A stretch of DNA of 64,000 nt from positions 186,001-250,000 of the forward strand of contig NZ_BMKE01000001.1 of NCBI RefSeq assembly GCF_014643915.1. Reading direction: 5' to 3'. Position 1 is the stretch's first letter. Every line of letters starts with the position of its first letter. Below, one piece after another: positions 17,530 through 25,945 of this stretch. Source of the DNA: Oceanisphaera marina (GTDB lineage Bacteria > Pseudomonadota > Gammaproteobacteria > Enterobacterales > Aeromonadaceae). Both the position numbers and the translations under genes were made by a program. The notes under the pieces are model-generated. The model was not told where the DNA came from and ran no database searches. It saw nothing but the letters and a program-made list of their open reading frames with translations.

Positions 17530-18345
17530 TTAACGCTGCCACACTACCGGGAACCAATCTTCGCGCATTTTATCACCGGTTTTCAGGTTGATGCCGTCAA
17601 AAGGCGGCGAAGTCGCACCACCTCGGTCTACATAGCGTACATCATCACCCATGAAGCGAGTGGAAAAAGCCCGGCGCCGATTCTGGGTCTGGTTCCCCGG
17701 CGCGCCATGTACCGTCTTGAAGTTGAACAGCAGCGCATCGCCCAGCTCCATTTCTGGGATCATGATCTCGAAATCACCGCTGTCGATATCCGGCATTTCC
17801 ATGAAGTGGCTGTCTTCCTTATACCAGGAAGCATTGGTCGACCACTTGCTGGGGCGTACCAGTTTGGGCCAGCGATGAGAACCCAATACCACCTGCAGGG
17901 CGTTTTCCGGGGTAATCGGATCCAGGGGTATCCAGTAGCTACCGGTTTGATCGCCCTCCACACAATAATACGGCAAGTCCTGGTGCCAGGGCGTCGGTTT
18001 GGAAGTACCGGGTTCTTTTACCAGAATATGCTCATGAAATACCTGCACCTGCTCGGAGCCGGTGGCTTCACCAACGATGGCCGCACCCGGCGATTGTTCA
18101 ATCCACTGTTTAAATTCAGGAATACGCTGCCAGTTGCAGTAATCTTCAAAAAAACGACCGGTGTCGGTGCCGGTCACGTTTTCACGGCCGTGCTCGCTGG
18201 GATCGTTCAGCACTTTATCGAAGCCCGCACGCAGGGTTTCAATCCACTCTTTAAAGACGCCCTTGATGACGATGGCACCATCGCGCTCGTAGGCAAGCTT
18301 CTGCTCTTGTGTCAGCCATTGTTCTAAAGCTACCGGCGTAGTCAT
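17530..18345 (-). CDS. Phytanoyl-CoA dioxygenase (PhyH)-family Fe(II)/2-oxoglutarate oxygenase
   Basis: A 271-residue cytosolic enzyme with the PhyH double-stranded beta-helix. The iron triad reads H121-Q-D123 (WHQDLPYY) and H213 (FKTVHGAPGN), with a 2-oxoglutarate-binding Arg in NRRRAFSTRF about 12 residues later. WIPLDPITPENALQVVLGSHRW is the conserved middle strand. The family hydroxylates small molecules (phytanoyl-CoA, ectoine, proline, alkaloids); the substrate here is unknown. Ectoine hydroxylase is unlikely because no ect genes are near. The ATG at 18345 follows GGAAGGAGAG. A LysR regulator is transcribed divergently 95 bases away, suggesting inducible use of a specific compound. Confidence 0.82.
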   Translation of the reverse strand: MTTPVALEQWLTQEQKLAYERDGAIVIKGVFKEWIETLRAGFDKVLNDPSEHGRENVTGTDTGRFFEDYCNWQRIPEFKQWIEQSPGAAIVGEATGSEQVQVFHEHILVKEPGTSKPTPWHQDLPYYCVEGDQTGSYWIPLDPITPENALQVVLGSHRWPKLVRPSKWSTNASWYKEDSHFMEMPDIDSGDFEIMIPEMELGDALLFNFKTVHGAPGNQTQNRRRAFSTRFMGDDVRYVDRGGATSPPFDGINLKTGDKMREDWFPVVWQR

Positions 18346-18439
18346 GCTGCTCTCCTTCCCTTGAATTAGATACCAGTCGACTTTAACATCTTTACTACAT
18401 AGCATAGAAATATACTTTAAATATAAGGTACATAGATAA

Positions 18440-19348
18440 ATGGCTATCCCTTTTACCTTTCGTCAGCTCAGCTATTTTGTATCCGTGGCCCAACACGGCA
18501 GTATCAGCAAGGCCGCCGATACACTCCATGTGTCTCAACCCTCGGTGTCCATCGCCATTCATCAACTGGAGAGTCTGCTCAATCAGCCGCTGTTTCAACG
18601 CCATCGCGGTCAGGGTGTCAGCCTGACGCCAAGAGGAGAAGGCCTGTTCAGGGAAGCACGCCAGATTCTCACCCTGTCTCATAACCTGCTGGCCAGCCAA
18701 GAACGAGATAATACCCAGATAGAAGGGCAATTGGTTATTTGCTGTTTTCGGGATATTGCGCCCTACTATCTGCCCCGACTGGTCAGCGAATTTGAGCGCC
18801 GTTATCCCAAAATAAGGGTGGTGATGCAGGAGCAGGATCTGGCCGGTGTCAGTCAGGCCCTCAAACAGGGCAAGGCAGAGCTGGCGTTAAGCTATGAGCT
18901 CGGATTGCCGCAAGAAGTAGACACTCAGGTGCTGGACGAGCTGAAACCCTACGCCCTGTTGCCTGCAGGCCACAAGCTGGCCGAAAAACCAGCCCTGAGC
19001 CTGGCTGAGATCGCGAAGGAGACCCTGATACTGCAGGATATGCCGTTAACCCGGGAGTATTTCATGTCGCTGTTCTGGCATCAGGATCTGCAACCCGCCG
19101 CTATTCACACCACAGCTTCGTTCGAGATGCAGCGGGGACTGGTGGCTCACGGGCATGGTGTTGCGTTGTCCTGCACTCGTCCGGCCGGCGATCAAAGTTA
19201 CGATGGCGCGCCACTGGCCTGCCGACCCTTGCGGGATGAACTCCCACCCCAGCGGGTGGTATTGGCCCGCTCCCGAGAATTTCCGCTCTCTATCCCCGCA
19301 CAGCGGTTTCTCGATCAGGTGGCTCGCCAGCCGCATCGTCGCCCATAA
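18440..19348 (+). CDS. LysR-family transcriptional regulator
   Basis: A 302-residue LysR-type regulator. It has an N-terminal winged HTH (FTFRQLSYFVSVAQHGSISKAADTLHVSQPSVSIAIHQLESLLNQPLFQRHRGQGVSLTPRGEGLF, about 4-70) and a substrate-binding domain from about 90. It is divergent from the dioxygenase gene and is the obvious candidate to control it. The 94-base shared promoter contains the AT-rich near-palindrome TATACTTTAAATATA, a possible LysR site. The effector is unknown. Confidence 0.88.
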   Translation: MAIPFTFRQLSYFVSVAQHGSISKAADTLHVSQPSVSIAIHQLESLLNQPLFQRHRGQGVSLTPRGEGLFREARQILTLSHNLLASQERDNTQIEGQLVICCFRDIAPYYLPRLVSEFERRYPKIRVVMQEQDLAGVSQALKQGKAELALSYELGLPQEVDTQVLDELKPYALLPAGHKLAEKPALSLAEIAKETLILQDMPLTREYFMSLFWHQDLQPAAIHTTASFEMQRGLVAHGHGVALSCTRPAGDQSYDGAPLACRPLRDELPPQRVVLARSREFPLSIPAQRFLDQVARQPHRRP

Positions 19349-19395
19349 AAAAACCGGGCGGCTCGGGGTTCGCTTTTGAACCCCAAGCCTCCCGG
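19347..19395 (-). terminator. Terminator of the Na+/H+ antiporter gene
   Basis: A long stem (CCGGGCGGCTCGGGGTTC against GAACCCCAAGCCTCCCGG, one bulge) is followed on the minus strand by seven T, directly after the antiporter. The T-run overlaps the lysR stop codon. Confidence 0.85.
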
Positions 19396-19422
19396 CCTGA
19401 TTTGTAATTTATGGTGTATGGC

Positions 19423-20763
19423 TTATAACACCTGAGCCGCTATCCAGCCGAAGATCACCAGCGGAATGTTGTAATGCAAGAAGGTAGGGATCACCGAATC
19501 ACGAATATGATCGTGCTGACCGTCAGCATTCAGGCCGGCGGTCGGCCCCAGAGTCGAGTCGGACGCAGGCGATCCGGCATCACCCAAAGCCCCGGCGGTC
19601 CCCACCAGCGCCAGCGTTGCCAGCGGTGAAAAACCAAAGCTTATCGCCAGTGGCACATAAATGGCGGCAATAATGGGAATAGTCGAGAACGATGAGCCAA
19701 TCCCCATGGTGATGAACAACCCCACCAAGAGCATAATCAGCGCCGCCATCGGTGGGCTGTTACCAATCAGCGCACCCGAACCGGCGACCAGCTCGGGAAT
19801 CGCCCCCGAGGCCTTCATTACGCCGGCAAAACCCGAGGCGGCAATCATGATAAAGCCCACTAGTGCCATCAGTCGCATGCCCTGAGTAAAGACATCATCC
19901 TGATCTTTCCATTTGAACAGGCCATTCATCGACAGCAGCGCAAATCCCAGCAAACCGCCCAATACCATGGAGCCGGTCAACAGCTGTACTATCAGGGCAC
20001 CGACAATAGCGGCCAAAATCATGACCAACTGCTTGCGGCTGAGCCGGTGTTGTGGCTTGTTGCTGTCAACGGTTGCCGCCGTCTGTTGCTGGTACTCCCG
20101 TGGGCGACGATAGCTGAACAATACCGCCACCAGCAACCCGAGCAACATGCCCAGAGCCGGCAACAGCATCGCCTTGGGCGCCATGGCTGGCGTAACCGTC
20201 ATACCCAGCTCATTACCGGCCTGATTAACGCTGTTGGTCAGAATATCGTTGAGAAAAATGGTGCCAAACCCCACCGGTGTGGTCATGTACATGATGGTAA
20301 TACTGAAAGTAATCACACACGCCACCGCGCGTCTGTCCAGCTTCAGCATGCTCATCAGACCCAGCAAAGGCGGTACCAGAATCGGAATAAAAGCGATATG
20401 CACCGGTATCACGGTGCCGGAGGCAGCACCTATGACGATCAAGGCGCCGAACATCAACCATTTTACGCTGCTCAACTGGCCCGGATCGCGCCGGGAGCCA
20501 ACCCAGCTCAAGGCCTTGCCAGCTACCAAATCGGTAATACCGGTGCGCGACAGCGCCACGGCAAACGCCCCCAGAGTGGCATAAGCCAGGGCAACGGTCG
20601 CGCCGCTGCCCAACCCGTCATTAAAAGCACCGATCACCTGTTCTACCGACATTCCGGCCCAGAGCCCACCCACCAGGGCGGCAACTACCAGCGAAAATAC
20701 AACAGATACCCGAGCCAAACACAACGCTACCATCACCAGGATGGCCAGAACAATGGCATTCAT
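19423..20763 (-). CDS. Na+/H+ antiporter family protein (NhaC-like)
   Basis: A 446-residue inner-membrane transporter with about 11-12 helices. VEQVIGAFNDGLGSGATVALAYATLGAFAVALSRTGI and GSSFSTIPIIAAIYVPLAISFGFSPLATLALVGTAGALGDAGSPASDSTLGPTAGLNADGQHDH are typical of the Na_H_antiport_2/NhaC-related group of the IT superfamily. Family members are annotated as sodium/proton antiporters, but some members exchange organic substrates. The ATG follows GAGGATCCT. It is convergent with the LysR gene, so it could belong functionally to the dioxygenase/LysR pair as a transporter; this is only suggested by position. Confidence 0.8.
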   Translation of the reverse strand: MNAIVLAILVMVALCLARVSVVFSLVVAALVGGLWAGMSVEQVIGAFNDGLGSGATVALAYATLGAFAVALSRTGITDLVAGKALSWVGSRRDPGQLSSVKWLMFGALIVIGAASGTVIPVHIAFIPILVPPLLGLMSMLKLDRRAVACVITFSITIMYMTTPVGFGTIFLNDILTNSVNQAGNELGMTVTPAMAPKAMLLPALGMLLGLLVAVLFSYRRPREYQQQTAATVDSNKPQHRLSRKQLVMILAAIVGALIVQLLTGSMVLGGLLGFALLSMNGLFKWKDQDDVFTQGMRLMALVGFIMIAASGFAGVMKASGAIPELVAGSGALIGNSPPMAALIMLLVGLFITMGIGSSFSTIPIIAAIYVPLAISFGFSPLATLALVGTAGALGDAGSPASDSTLGPTAGLNADGQHDHIRDSVIPTFLHYNIPLVIFGWIAAQVL

Positions 20764-20963
20764 AGGATCCTCTCCCTCATGTTATTACGTCCCTTTATTG
20801 ATTCCCATGCCCGATCAACACCTAGCATTTACATAAACTTAACATTGTATATACATTTAGCATTCATGTTGTTTTTATATGAGCTGCATATACTTTTAGC
20901 TATGTAATTATCCTAACACGGCAACTATGTTGTGCTTAAACACAGACTGGCTGCGGCTCTACC

Positions 20964-21551
20964 TCACTGCAAAGCCTTGCCTACCAATGCCTGTACTGCT
21001 GGAGTGAGTCTCAGGTTCAAAGCCGCCGCTTGCCCGGCTGCCGACATTTTTCCCCAGGTTTTACGGATAATATCCAGCAACTTTTCTTCACTGTGGCGGG
21101 TGGCAAAATCGGCCAGATAAAAATCGATAAACACCAGGCAGATTATATCTTCCAGCGTTTGCACTTCTGGATCGCGTTTGAGCTGTTTTTTCAGTAACAA
21201 ATCTTTGATCTGTTCCTGATCTGCGGTGCTATATCCCACTCTGGCCATCAGCTGGGCGGTCAGCTCGCCGTGAAATGCTCCCAAATCAGTACGCCAGCGT
21301 TTGTAACCGGCCCTGTCCATGGGATAACTGGCCCGTGCAACATGCCAGCGCTTGATGTGCTGGGCGCGGCAGGCAATCTGCAGTAATTCGCTGGCCTCGG
21401 GCGCAAACTCGGCTTGCTTGCTGCTCATGCGGACACTGTATAAATACTCTTTTGGCCAGGTTTGTCCGCCAATCAGCTGCTGATTGGGGTCTTGCTTGTT
21501 TTCGGCATCAATCAAGGCCAACACCTGTTGTAATCGAGAACGTTCCGTCAT
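20964..21551 (-). CDS. DUF4202 domain protein
   Basis: A 195-residue soluble protein matching the DUF4202 pattern: DAENKQDPNQQLIGGQTWPKEYLYSVRMSSKQAEFAPEASELLQIACRAQHIKRWHVARASYPMDRAGYKRWRTDLGAFHGELTAQLM. The conserved His residues (AQHIKRWHV, FHGE) and ED pair (LEDIICLVFIDFYL) recall an HD-type metal-binding helical bundle. No function is established. It stands alone, 180 bases upstream (minus strand) of the hmp control region, and an entirely intergenic AT-rich 200 bases separates it from the antiporter. Confidence 0.8.
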   Translation of the reverse strand: MTERSRLQQVLALIDAENKQDPNQQLIGGQTWPKEYLYSVRMSSKQAEFAPEASELLQIACRAQHIKRWHVARASYPMDRAGYKRWRTDLGAFHGELTAQLMARVGYSTADQEQIKDLLLKKQLKRDPEVQTLEDIICLVFIDFYLADFATRHSEEKLLDIIRKTWGKMSAAGQAAALNLRLTPAVQALVGKALQ

Positions 21552-21671
21552 TCGTTAACACCTGCTGAGAAAACTGGTCCACATTGTTACCTCTGCTCCT
21601 GCAAATGCAAGCCGGCAACCAGCCCGATTTCGACAAAATAAACCGTGCAGACAAAAAAGAGTAACTTTTTA

Positions 21672-21685
21672 TTGATGCAAATCAA
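21672..21685. promoter_or_regulatory. FNR/Anr box upstream of hmp
   Basis: TTGATGCAAATCAA is a perfect match to the FNR consensus TTGAT-N4-ATCAA. A TATAAAAT -10-like box at 21693 suggests the site overlaps the -35 region, compatible with repression as known for E. coli hmp, though activation from another start is possible. Confidence 0.75.
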
Positions 21686-21707
21686 ATGTCACTATAAAAT
21701 GCGCCTT

Positions 21708-21730
21708 AAGTTGCATCATGGATACACATT
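21708..21730. promoter_or_regulatory. Candidate NsrR operator upstream of hmp
   Basis: The imperfect inverted repeat AAGTTGCAT-N5-ATACACATT resembles the NsrR consensus (AAGATGCAT half-sites). It lies 15 bases before the hmp start codon, as expected for nitric-oxide-sensitive repression. Confidence 0.55.
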
Positions 21731-21744
21731 AAGAGGTGTTAATC

Positions 21745-22941
21745 ATGCTGGATAGTCGCACCATAGAAATCGTAAAAAGCACCGTTCCCCTGCTCGAGTC
21801 TGCCAACACCGCACTCACCGAACACTTTTACAAGCGCATGTTTCGTGACAACCCCGAGCTGAAAGACGTTTTCAACCTCAGCCACCAAGCCTCTGGCCGC
21901 CAACCCGCCGCCTTGTTTTCTGCGGTATTGGCCTATGCCAAAAATATCGATAACCCGGCAGTACTCAGCAGTGCGGTTGAACGCATTGCCCAAAAGCACA
22001 CCGGTTTTTCCATTCAACCGGCACAATACGACATCGTCGGTCATCACCTGCTGGAAACCATCAAAGAACTGGCCCCCGATGCCGCCACCCCGGAGGTGAT
22101 TGACGCCTGGGCACAGGCCTACGGCGCACTGGCCGGGATTTTTATTGGCCGTGAAGAGCAGATTTATCAGCAAAGCGAAGAAAAAGCCGGCGGCTGGCGC
22201 GGACATCGCGCTTTTGTGGTAAAAGAAAAACAGGTAGAAAGCGAGCAGATCACCAGCTTTCTGCTGGCGCCTGCAGACGGCAAAGCCGTACTCGACTTCT
22301 TACCCGGTCAGTATCTCAACCTGCACCTGGACAGCCCCAAACTGGCCTATAAAGAAACGCGCCAGTATTCCTTGTGCCAGGCGGCCAATGGCCAGAATTA
22401 CCGCATTGCCGTAAAACGCGAGCCCAATGGTGTCGCGTCCAACTTCATGCATGACGAAGTACAAGTGGGCGATACCCTGCAGGTGCTGCCTCCCGCTGGT
22501 GACTTCTTTATGGAAGTGAGCACCGATACCCCGGTGGTATTAATTTCCGGTGGCGTTGGCCAGACCCCCATGCGCGCCATGCTCGACCAGTTAATCAAGC
22601 ATGAGCACAAGGCCGACATTCACTGGCTGCATGCCTGTGAAAACGGTGCCCAACACGCCTTTAAAGACCACATGCAAGGCTTGCGTCAGGCTAATGCAAA
22701 TTTGACGACCCATGTATGGTACCGCACTCCCGGCGAACAGGATCAACCGGCAGAGCAGTATCATGCCGAAGGTCTGATGGACTTGAACCAGCTGAAAGAG
22801 CGTATCGCCCCCGCCAATGCCCATTATTACTTCTGTGGTCCGCTGCCGTTCATGGCCATGGTAAAAGAGACGTTATCTGGTTGGGGCATTGGCGACGACC
22901 GTCTGCACTATGAGGTTTTCGGCCCTCATCAAACGCTGTAA
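21745..22941 (+). CDS. hmp: Flavohemoglobin / nitric oxide dioxygenase Hmp
   Basis: A 398-residue enzyme converting NO and O2 to nitrate with NAD(P)H. The globin domain (about 1-140) starts MLDSRTIEIVKSTVPLLESANTALTEHFYKRMF and holds the proximal His in the FSIQPAQYDIVGHHLL region. An FAD domain follows with RQYSLCQAANGQ, then an NAD domain with LISGGVGQTPMRAMLDQL and YFCGPLPFMAMV. ATG 21745 was chosen over an in-frame GTG at 21736 because AAGAGGTG is a good ribosome site for it. FNR- and NsrR-like sites lie directly upstream, so expression should respond to oxygen and NO. Confidence 0.95.
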   Translation: MLDSRTIEIVKSTVPLLESANTALTEHFYKRMFRDNPELKDVFNLSHQASGRQPAALFSAVLAYAKNIDNPAVLSSAVERIAQKHTGFSIQPAQYDIVGHHLLETIKELAPDAATPEVIDAWAQAYGALAGIFIGREEQIYQQSEEKAGGWRGHRAFVVKEKQVESEQITSFLLAPADGKAVLDFLPGQYLNLHLDSPKLAYKETRQYSLCQAANGQNYRIAVKREPNGVASNFMHDEVQVGDTLQVLPPAGDFFMEVSTDTPVVLISGGVGQTPMRAMLDQLIKHEHKADIHWLHACENGAQHAFKDHMQGLRQANANLTTHVWYRTPGEQDQPAEQYHAEGLMDLNQLKERIAPANAHYYFCGPLPFMAMVKETLSGWGIGDDRLHYEVFGPHQTL

Positions 22942-23057
22942 ACCCACCCAGGTCTCACTATCCGACTCTGACGGTTTACAGTGCCGAGGCACTGGTTTAC
23001 ATAAAAGACTCCGTTGCACATCTTCGGGCTGAACAGCCCGGATTAACAGGGGGTTTT

Positions 23058-23900
23058 ATGGACATCAATGCGCTACAAACTTTGCTATTCGTTCCGGCCA
23101 ATCGGCCGGAACGTTTCGATAAAGCCTTGGCCAGTGGGGCCGATGCCATCATTATCGATCTTGAAGACGCCGTACCGGCCGCAGAAAAAGATGCTGCCAG
23201 CGGCACCCTCGCCACCTGGCTCGACAGCCAACCCGCCAACTCGGTATTAATTCGCATCAATGGCACCGGTAGCCCCTGGTTCAATCAGGATACCAACCTG
23301 TGTCGTTCGGCCGCCGTGGCCGGCATCATAGTGCCAAAGGCCGACGATCCTGCCGCGCTGAAAGAGCTGGCGCATATTACCGAAAAACCCCTGTTACCTT
23401 TTATTGAATCTGCCGTGGCCTTGGCACGACTCAACGAGATTGCCGCCGCACCAGGAGTTACTCGCTTGTTGTTCGGCAAGCTGGACCTGGCACTGGATCT
23501 GGGCATGGACTACCCGCCTCCGGCCGGTGAAGCACTGAATGAAACCGCTTTTTTATATGCTCGCAGCCAACTGGTGATGTGCTCGCGAGTTCATGGCCTG
23601 GCAGCACCCATTGATGCCATTTACACCGCCATTCACGATGCCAAAGGGCTGACCGATTACGCGCGCCAGGGCATGCGACTGGGCTTTAGTGGTTTCTTGC
23701 TGATCCACCCCGCTCAGGTAGCGCCGGCACAGAAGGCCTTAACGCCCACCAGCGCGCAAATTTCCTGGGCCAGACATATTATGGATGCCGAGCAACGGGA
23801 AAAAGGCGCCGTGGTGGCGGTAAGCGGCAACATGGTCGACACCCCCGTCATGGCCAGAGCCAGGCGCATTCTGGAACTGGCCAGTGACGTGTATAAATAG
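23058..23900 (+). CDS. HpcH/HpaI aldolase / citrate lyase beta-like CoA-ester lyase
   Basis: A 280-residue CitE-like TIM-barrel protein. Landmarks are LFVPANRPERFDKALASGADAIIIDLEDAVPAAEKDAA at the N-terminus (metal-binding Asp/Glu region), VLIRINGTGSPWFNQD, and PFIESAVALARLNEIAAAPGVTRLLFGKLDLALDLGM with the catalytic Glu. Members cleave malyl-CoA, citramalyl-CoA or citryl-CoA. No citrate lyase alpha or gamma subunits (citF, citD) are present, so a stand-alone (S)-citramalyl-CoA or malyl-CoA lyase is more likely than a citrate lyase subunit. The gene stands alone on its strand between hmp and a glutaredoxin. Confidence 0.82.
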   Translation: MDINALQTLLFVPANRPERFDKALASGADAIIIDLEDAVPAAEKDAASGTLATWLDSQPANSVLIRINGTGSPWFNQDTNLCRSAAVAGIIVPKADDPAALKELAHITEKPLLPFIESAVALARLNEIAAAPGVTRLLFGKLDLALDLGMDYPPPAGEALNETAFLYARSQLVMCSRVHGLAAPIDAIYTAIHDAKGLTDYARQGMRLGFSGFLLIHPAQVAPAQKALTPTSAQISWARHIMDAEQREKGAVVAVSGNMVDTPVMARARRILELASDVYK

Positions 23901-23984
23901 CAAAAAAACCTGTCGCTTTCAGATACAATCCCTCTTTTGAGTATCAAATGAGCGGCCGAGGCTGCTTATAAAAAGGGAGCCGTC

Positions 23985-24350
23985 ATGCTGGTAAAAATAT
24001 TACGTAATGGGATTGGGGGAATTTGGCAACTGGGTGATTTTATTACTCGCCCGACCAAGATGCGCAGATCTCCCGAGGCACAGCTTGAAGTGGATAATGC
24101 CTGCCAGCAGCTGGCGCTGTATCAACTGCCGCGCTGCCCCTTCTGCATCAAGGTGCGCAGAAACATGCACAAACTAAATCTGCCCATAGAGCGACGTAAC
24201 GTGCAGCCAGGCTCGCCCTATCGAGGTGAACTGGAAGCGGGCGGCGGTCGTGTTAAATCGCCCTGCCTGCGTATAGAAGAAAATGGGGAAGTGCGTTGGA
24301 TGTATGAGTCCAACGATATTATTGCCTATCTGCAGCAGCGCTTTGCTTGA
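23985..24350 (+). CDS. Glutaredoxin-like thiol-disulfide protein with CPFC motif
   Basis: A 121-residue protein with a 45-residue N-terminal extension before a glutaredoxin/GST-N fold. The redox motif CPFC is at 51-54 (LPRCPFCIKVRRNMHKLNLPIERRNV). The cis-Pro region is KSPCLRIE and the C-terminal helix MYESNDIIAYLQQRF resembles GST N-terminal domains, such as the E. coli YfcG/YibF type. It presumably acts in cytosolic thiol redox control with glutathione. The ATG follows AAAGGGAG. A long hairpin lies immediately downstream. Confidence 0.83.
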   Translation: MLVKILRNGIGGIWQLGDFITRPTKMRRSPEAQLEVDNACQQLALYQLPRCPFCIKVRRNMHKLNLPIERRNVQPGSPYRGELEAGGGRVKSPCLRIEENGEVRWMYESNDIIAYLQQRFA

Positions 24351-24366
24351 GATCGAAAGGCGTAAT

Positions 24367-24427
24367 ATGTGAGGGACAAGGCGTAATTCAAACGCTCGAT
24401 GGCTGTTATCGCCGGTCCCTCACATTT
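24367..24427. terminator. Long hairpin between the glutaredoxin and entericidin genes
   Basis: ATGTGAGGGAC pairs with GTCCCTCACAT (11 bp), and an inner GGCG / CGCC helix is possible. It lies between convergent genes. There is no clear T-run, so a terminator role is plausible but unproven. The arm region repeats AGGCGTAAT twice. Confidence 0.5.
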
Positions 24428-24442
24428 GTCTAGTCACTCTGC

Positions 24443-24586
24443 TTAATATTGCACGTCACGAGCGGCATCTTCTACCGCTTCACCGCCACGCTGCACATCT
24501 TTACCAGCCCCGGCCACGGTATTACAGCCCGCCAAGCCGCCAAACAAACCGACCACCATCAAGACCGCCATTATTTTCTTAATCAT
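24443..24586 (-). CDS. ecnB: Entericidin A/B-family lipoprotein
   Basis: A 47-residue lipoprotein. It has a short signal peptide (IKKIMAVLMVVGLFGG) and a lipobox LAGC with Cys about 20, followed by the entericidin signature NTVAGAGKDVQRGGEAVEDAA. In E. coli the entericidin pair acts as a small antidote/bacteriolysis module; many gammaproteobacteria carry a single member of unknown role. The frame is open 38 codons further upstream, but the ATG after AAGGACGAAATC gives the normal length and signal peptide. Confidence 0.88.
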   Translation of the reverse strand: MIKKIMAVLMVVGLFGGLAGCNTVAGAGKDVQRGGEAVEDAARDVQY

Positions 24587-24806
24587 GATTTCGTCCTTCT
24601 TTCGGTGAATAAACAATTCCAGTATAGACTCAATTGCAGAGCCTAACGACAGCCAGCCGATGCGCTCCGACCCATGTTGTCGCAGATATAACCTACTCAA
24701 TAATAGGCGTTATTTACAAGACTCCTGCAAATAACTTTTTCATTCTGTCATAAGAAGTGAATTCAATGCGGTTATGATAGGGCGAGATAAAACGAGGAAA
24801 GAGAAG

Positions 24807-25940
24807 ATGATGCTTGAGGTGTTTTGGCAGTTTTTTAAATTAGGCTGGGTCAGCTTTGGCGGGCCAGCGGCGCATATTGGTTATTTTCAGCGTCATTTCG
24901 TGCACAATTTGGGCTGGATGCCCCAGGATCGCTTTGCCTCCACCCTGGCACTGTGTCAGTTTTTACCGGGCCCCGCATCCAGTCAGCTGGGCTTTGCTCT
25001 GGGCTATCAGCGGGCCGGACTGTTTGGCGCCGTGGCCGCCTTTATCGGTTTTACCCTGCCCTCTTTTCTGTTGATGCTGGCCCTGGCAATGGCTGGCAAC
25101 GCCTGGGCCAATCAGCCGGCGGCATTGGCCATTGTTACCGGACTCAAGCTGTTTGCCGTAGTGGTGGTAGCCGATGCGGTGCTGTCCATGGCGAAACAAT
25201 TCTGCCGTCAGCAAACCACGCTTATCCTGGCCGTACTCAGCGCCGCCTCATTATGGCTGTTCCCAAGCCTGATGACTCAATTTGTGGTGCTCGTCACCGC
25301 AGCTCTGGTGGGGATGGCGTTACTCAAGGCCGAACCGGCCGAACACGCACAGTCGCTAGGGATCAGCTGGCCATTTTTGCTGCTGTTTTTTGGCTTGCTG
25401 TTGCTGATGCCGCTGTTGAGCCTGACCGACACCGCGGCCATTTTTGCCGACTTTTATCAGGCCGGCAGCCTGGTGTTTGGTGGTGGTCATGTGGTGCTGC
25501 CCCTGTTGCAAGGTACGCTGCCCGAGTCATTATCAGAAGACGTGTTTTTAACCGGTTACGGCGCCGCCCAGGCCATGCCGGGCCCCATGTTCAGCCTGGC
25601 CAGCTTTTTGGGCGCCGAGCTTTACCCAAGCTCGCCGGTATTAGGGGCGCTGGCAGCCACCTTTGGTATTTTCCTGCCGGGTTTTTTACTGGTATTGGCG
25701 CTGCAACACAGCTGGCAGGGGTTGGCAGCAAAGCCGTTAATGGCGGGGGCAGTTCGCGGCATCAATGCCGCCGTGGTGGGCTTGTTGCTCTCGGCCTTGT
25801 ATCAGCCCGTTTTTACCAGCAGCGTGACTGGCGCGCCCGCGCTGGCGGCGGCCGCCCTCGGCTTGCTGGCCCTGCGCACCTTGCGCTGCCCGGTCTTGGT
25901 ACTGATCCCGGTGTTCATGCTGCTAGGGTTCTGGCTGTAA
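24807..25940 (+). CDS. chrA: Chromate efflux transporter ChrA
   Basis: A 377-residue long-chain CHR family protein with two homologous halves. Each half starts with a WVSFGGPAAHIGYF- or AGSLVFGGGHVVLPLLQ-like motif and includes FLPGPASSQLGFALGY or AMPGPMFSLASFLGA. It is an inner-membrane exporter of chromate (possibly with sulfate exchange). ATG 24807 follows GAAAGAGAAG; an in-frame ATG at 24774 lacks a ribosome site. The 3' end is immediately followed (6 bases) by the end of a group II intron on the other strand, so the native downstream sequence has been separated from the gene. Confidence 0.9.
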   Translation: MMLEVFWQFFKLGWVSFGGPAAHIGYFQRHFVHNLGWMPQDRFASTLALCQFLPGPASSQLGFALGYQRAGLFGAVAAFIGFTLPSFLLMLALAMAGNAWANQPAALAIVTGLKLFAVVVVADAVLSMAKQFCRQQTTLILAVLSAASLWLFPSLMTQFVVLVTAALVGMALLKAEPAEHAQSLGISWPFLLLFFGLLLLMPLLSLTDTAAIFADFYQAGSLVFGGGHVVLPLLQGTLPESLSEDVFLTGYGAAQAMPGPMFSLASFLGAELYPSSPVLGALAATFGIFLPGFLLVLALQHSWQGLAAKPLMAGAVRGINAAVVGLLLSALYQPVFTSSVTGAPALAAAALGLLALRTLRCPVLVLIPVFMLLGFWL

Positions 25941-25945
25941 AAACG

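Noticed and set aside
17530-18345. Ectoine hydroxylase (EctD) assignment
   Set aside because: No ectABC genes nearby and the conserved EctD signature is not evident; only the general PhyH fold is supported.
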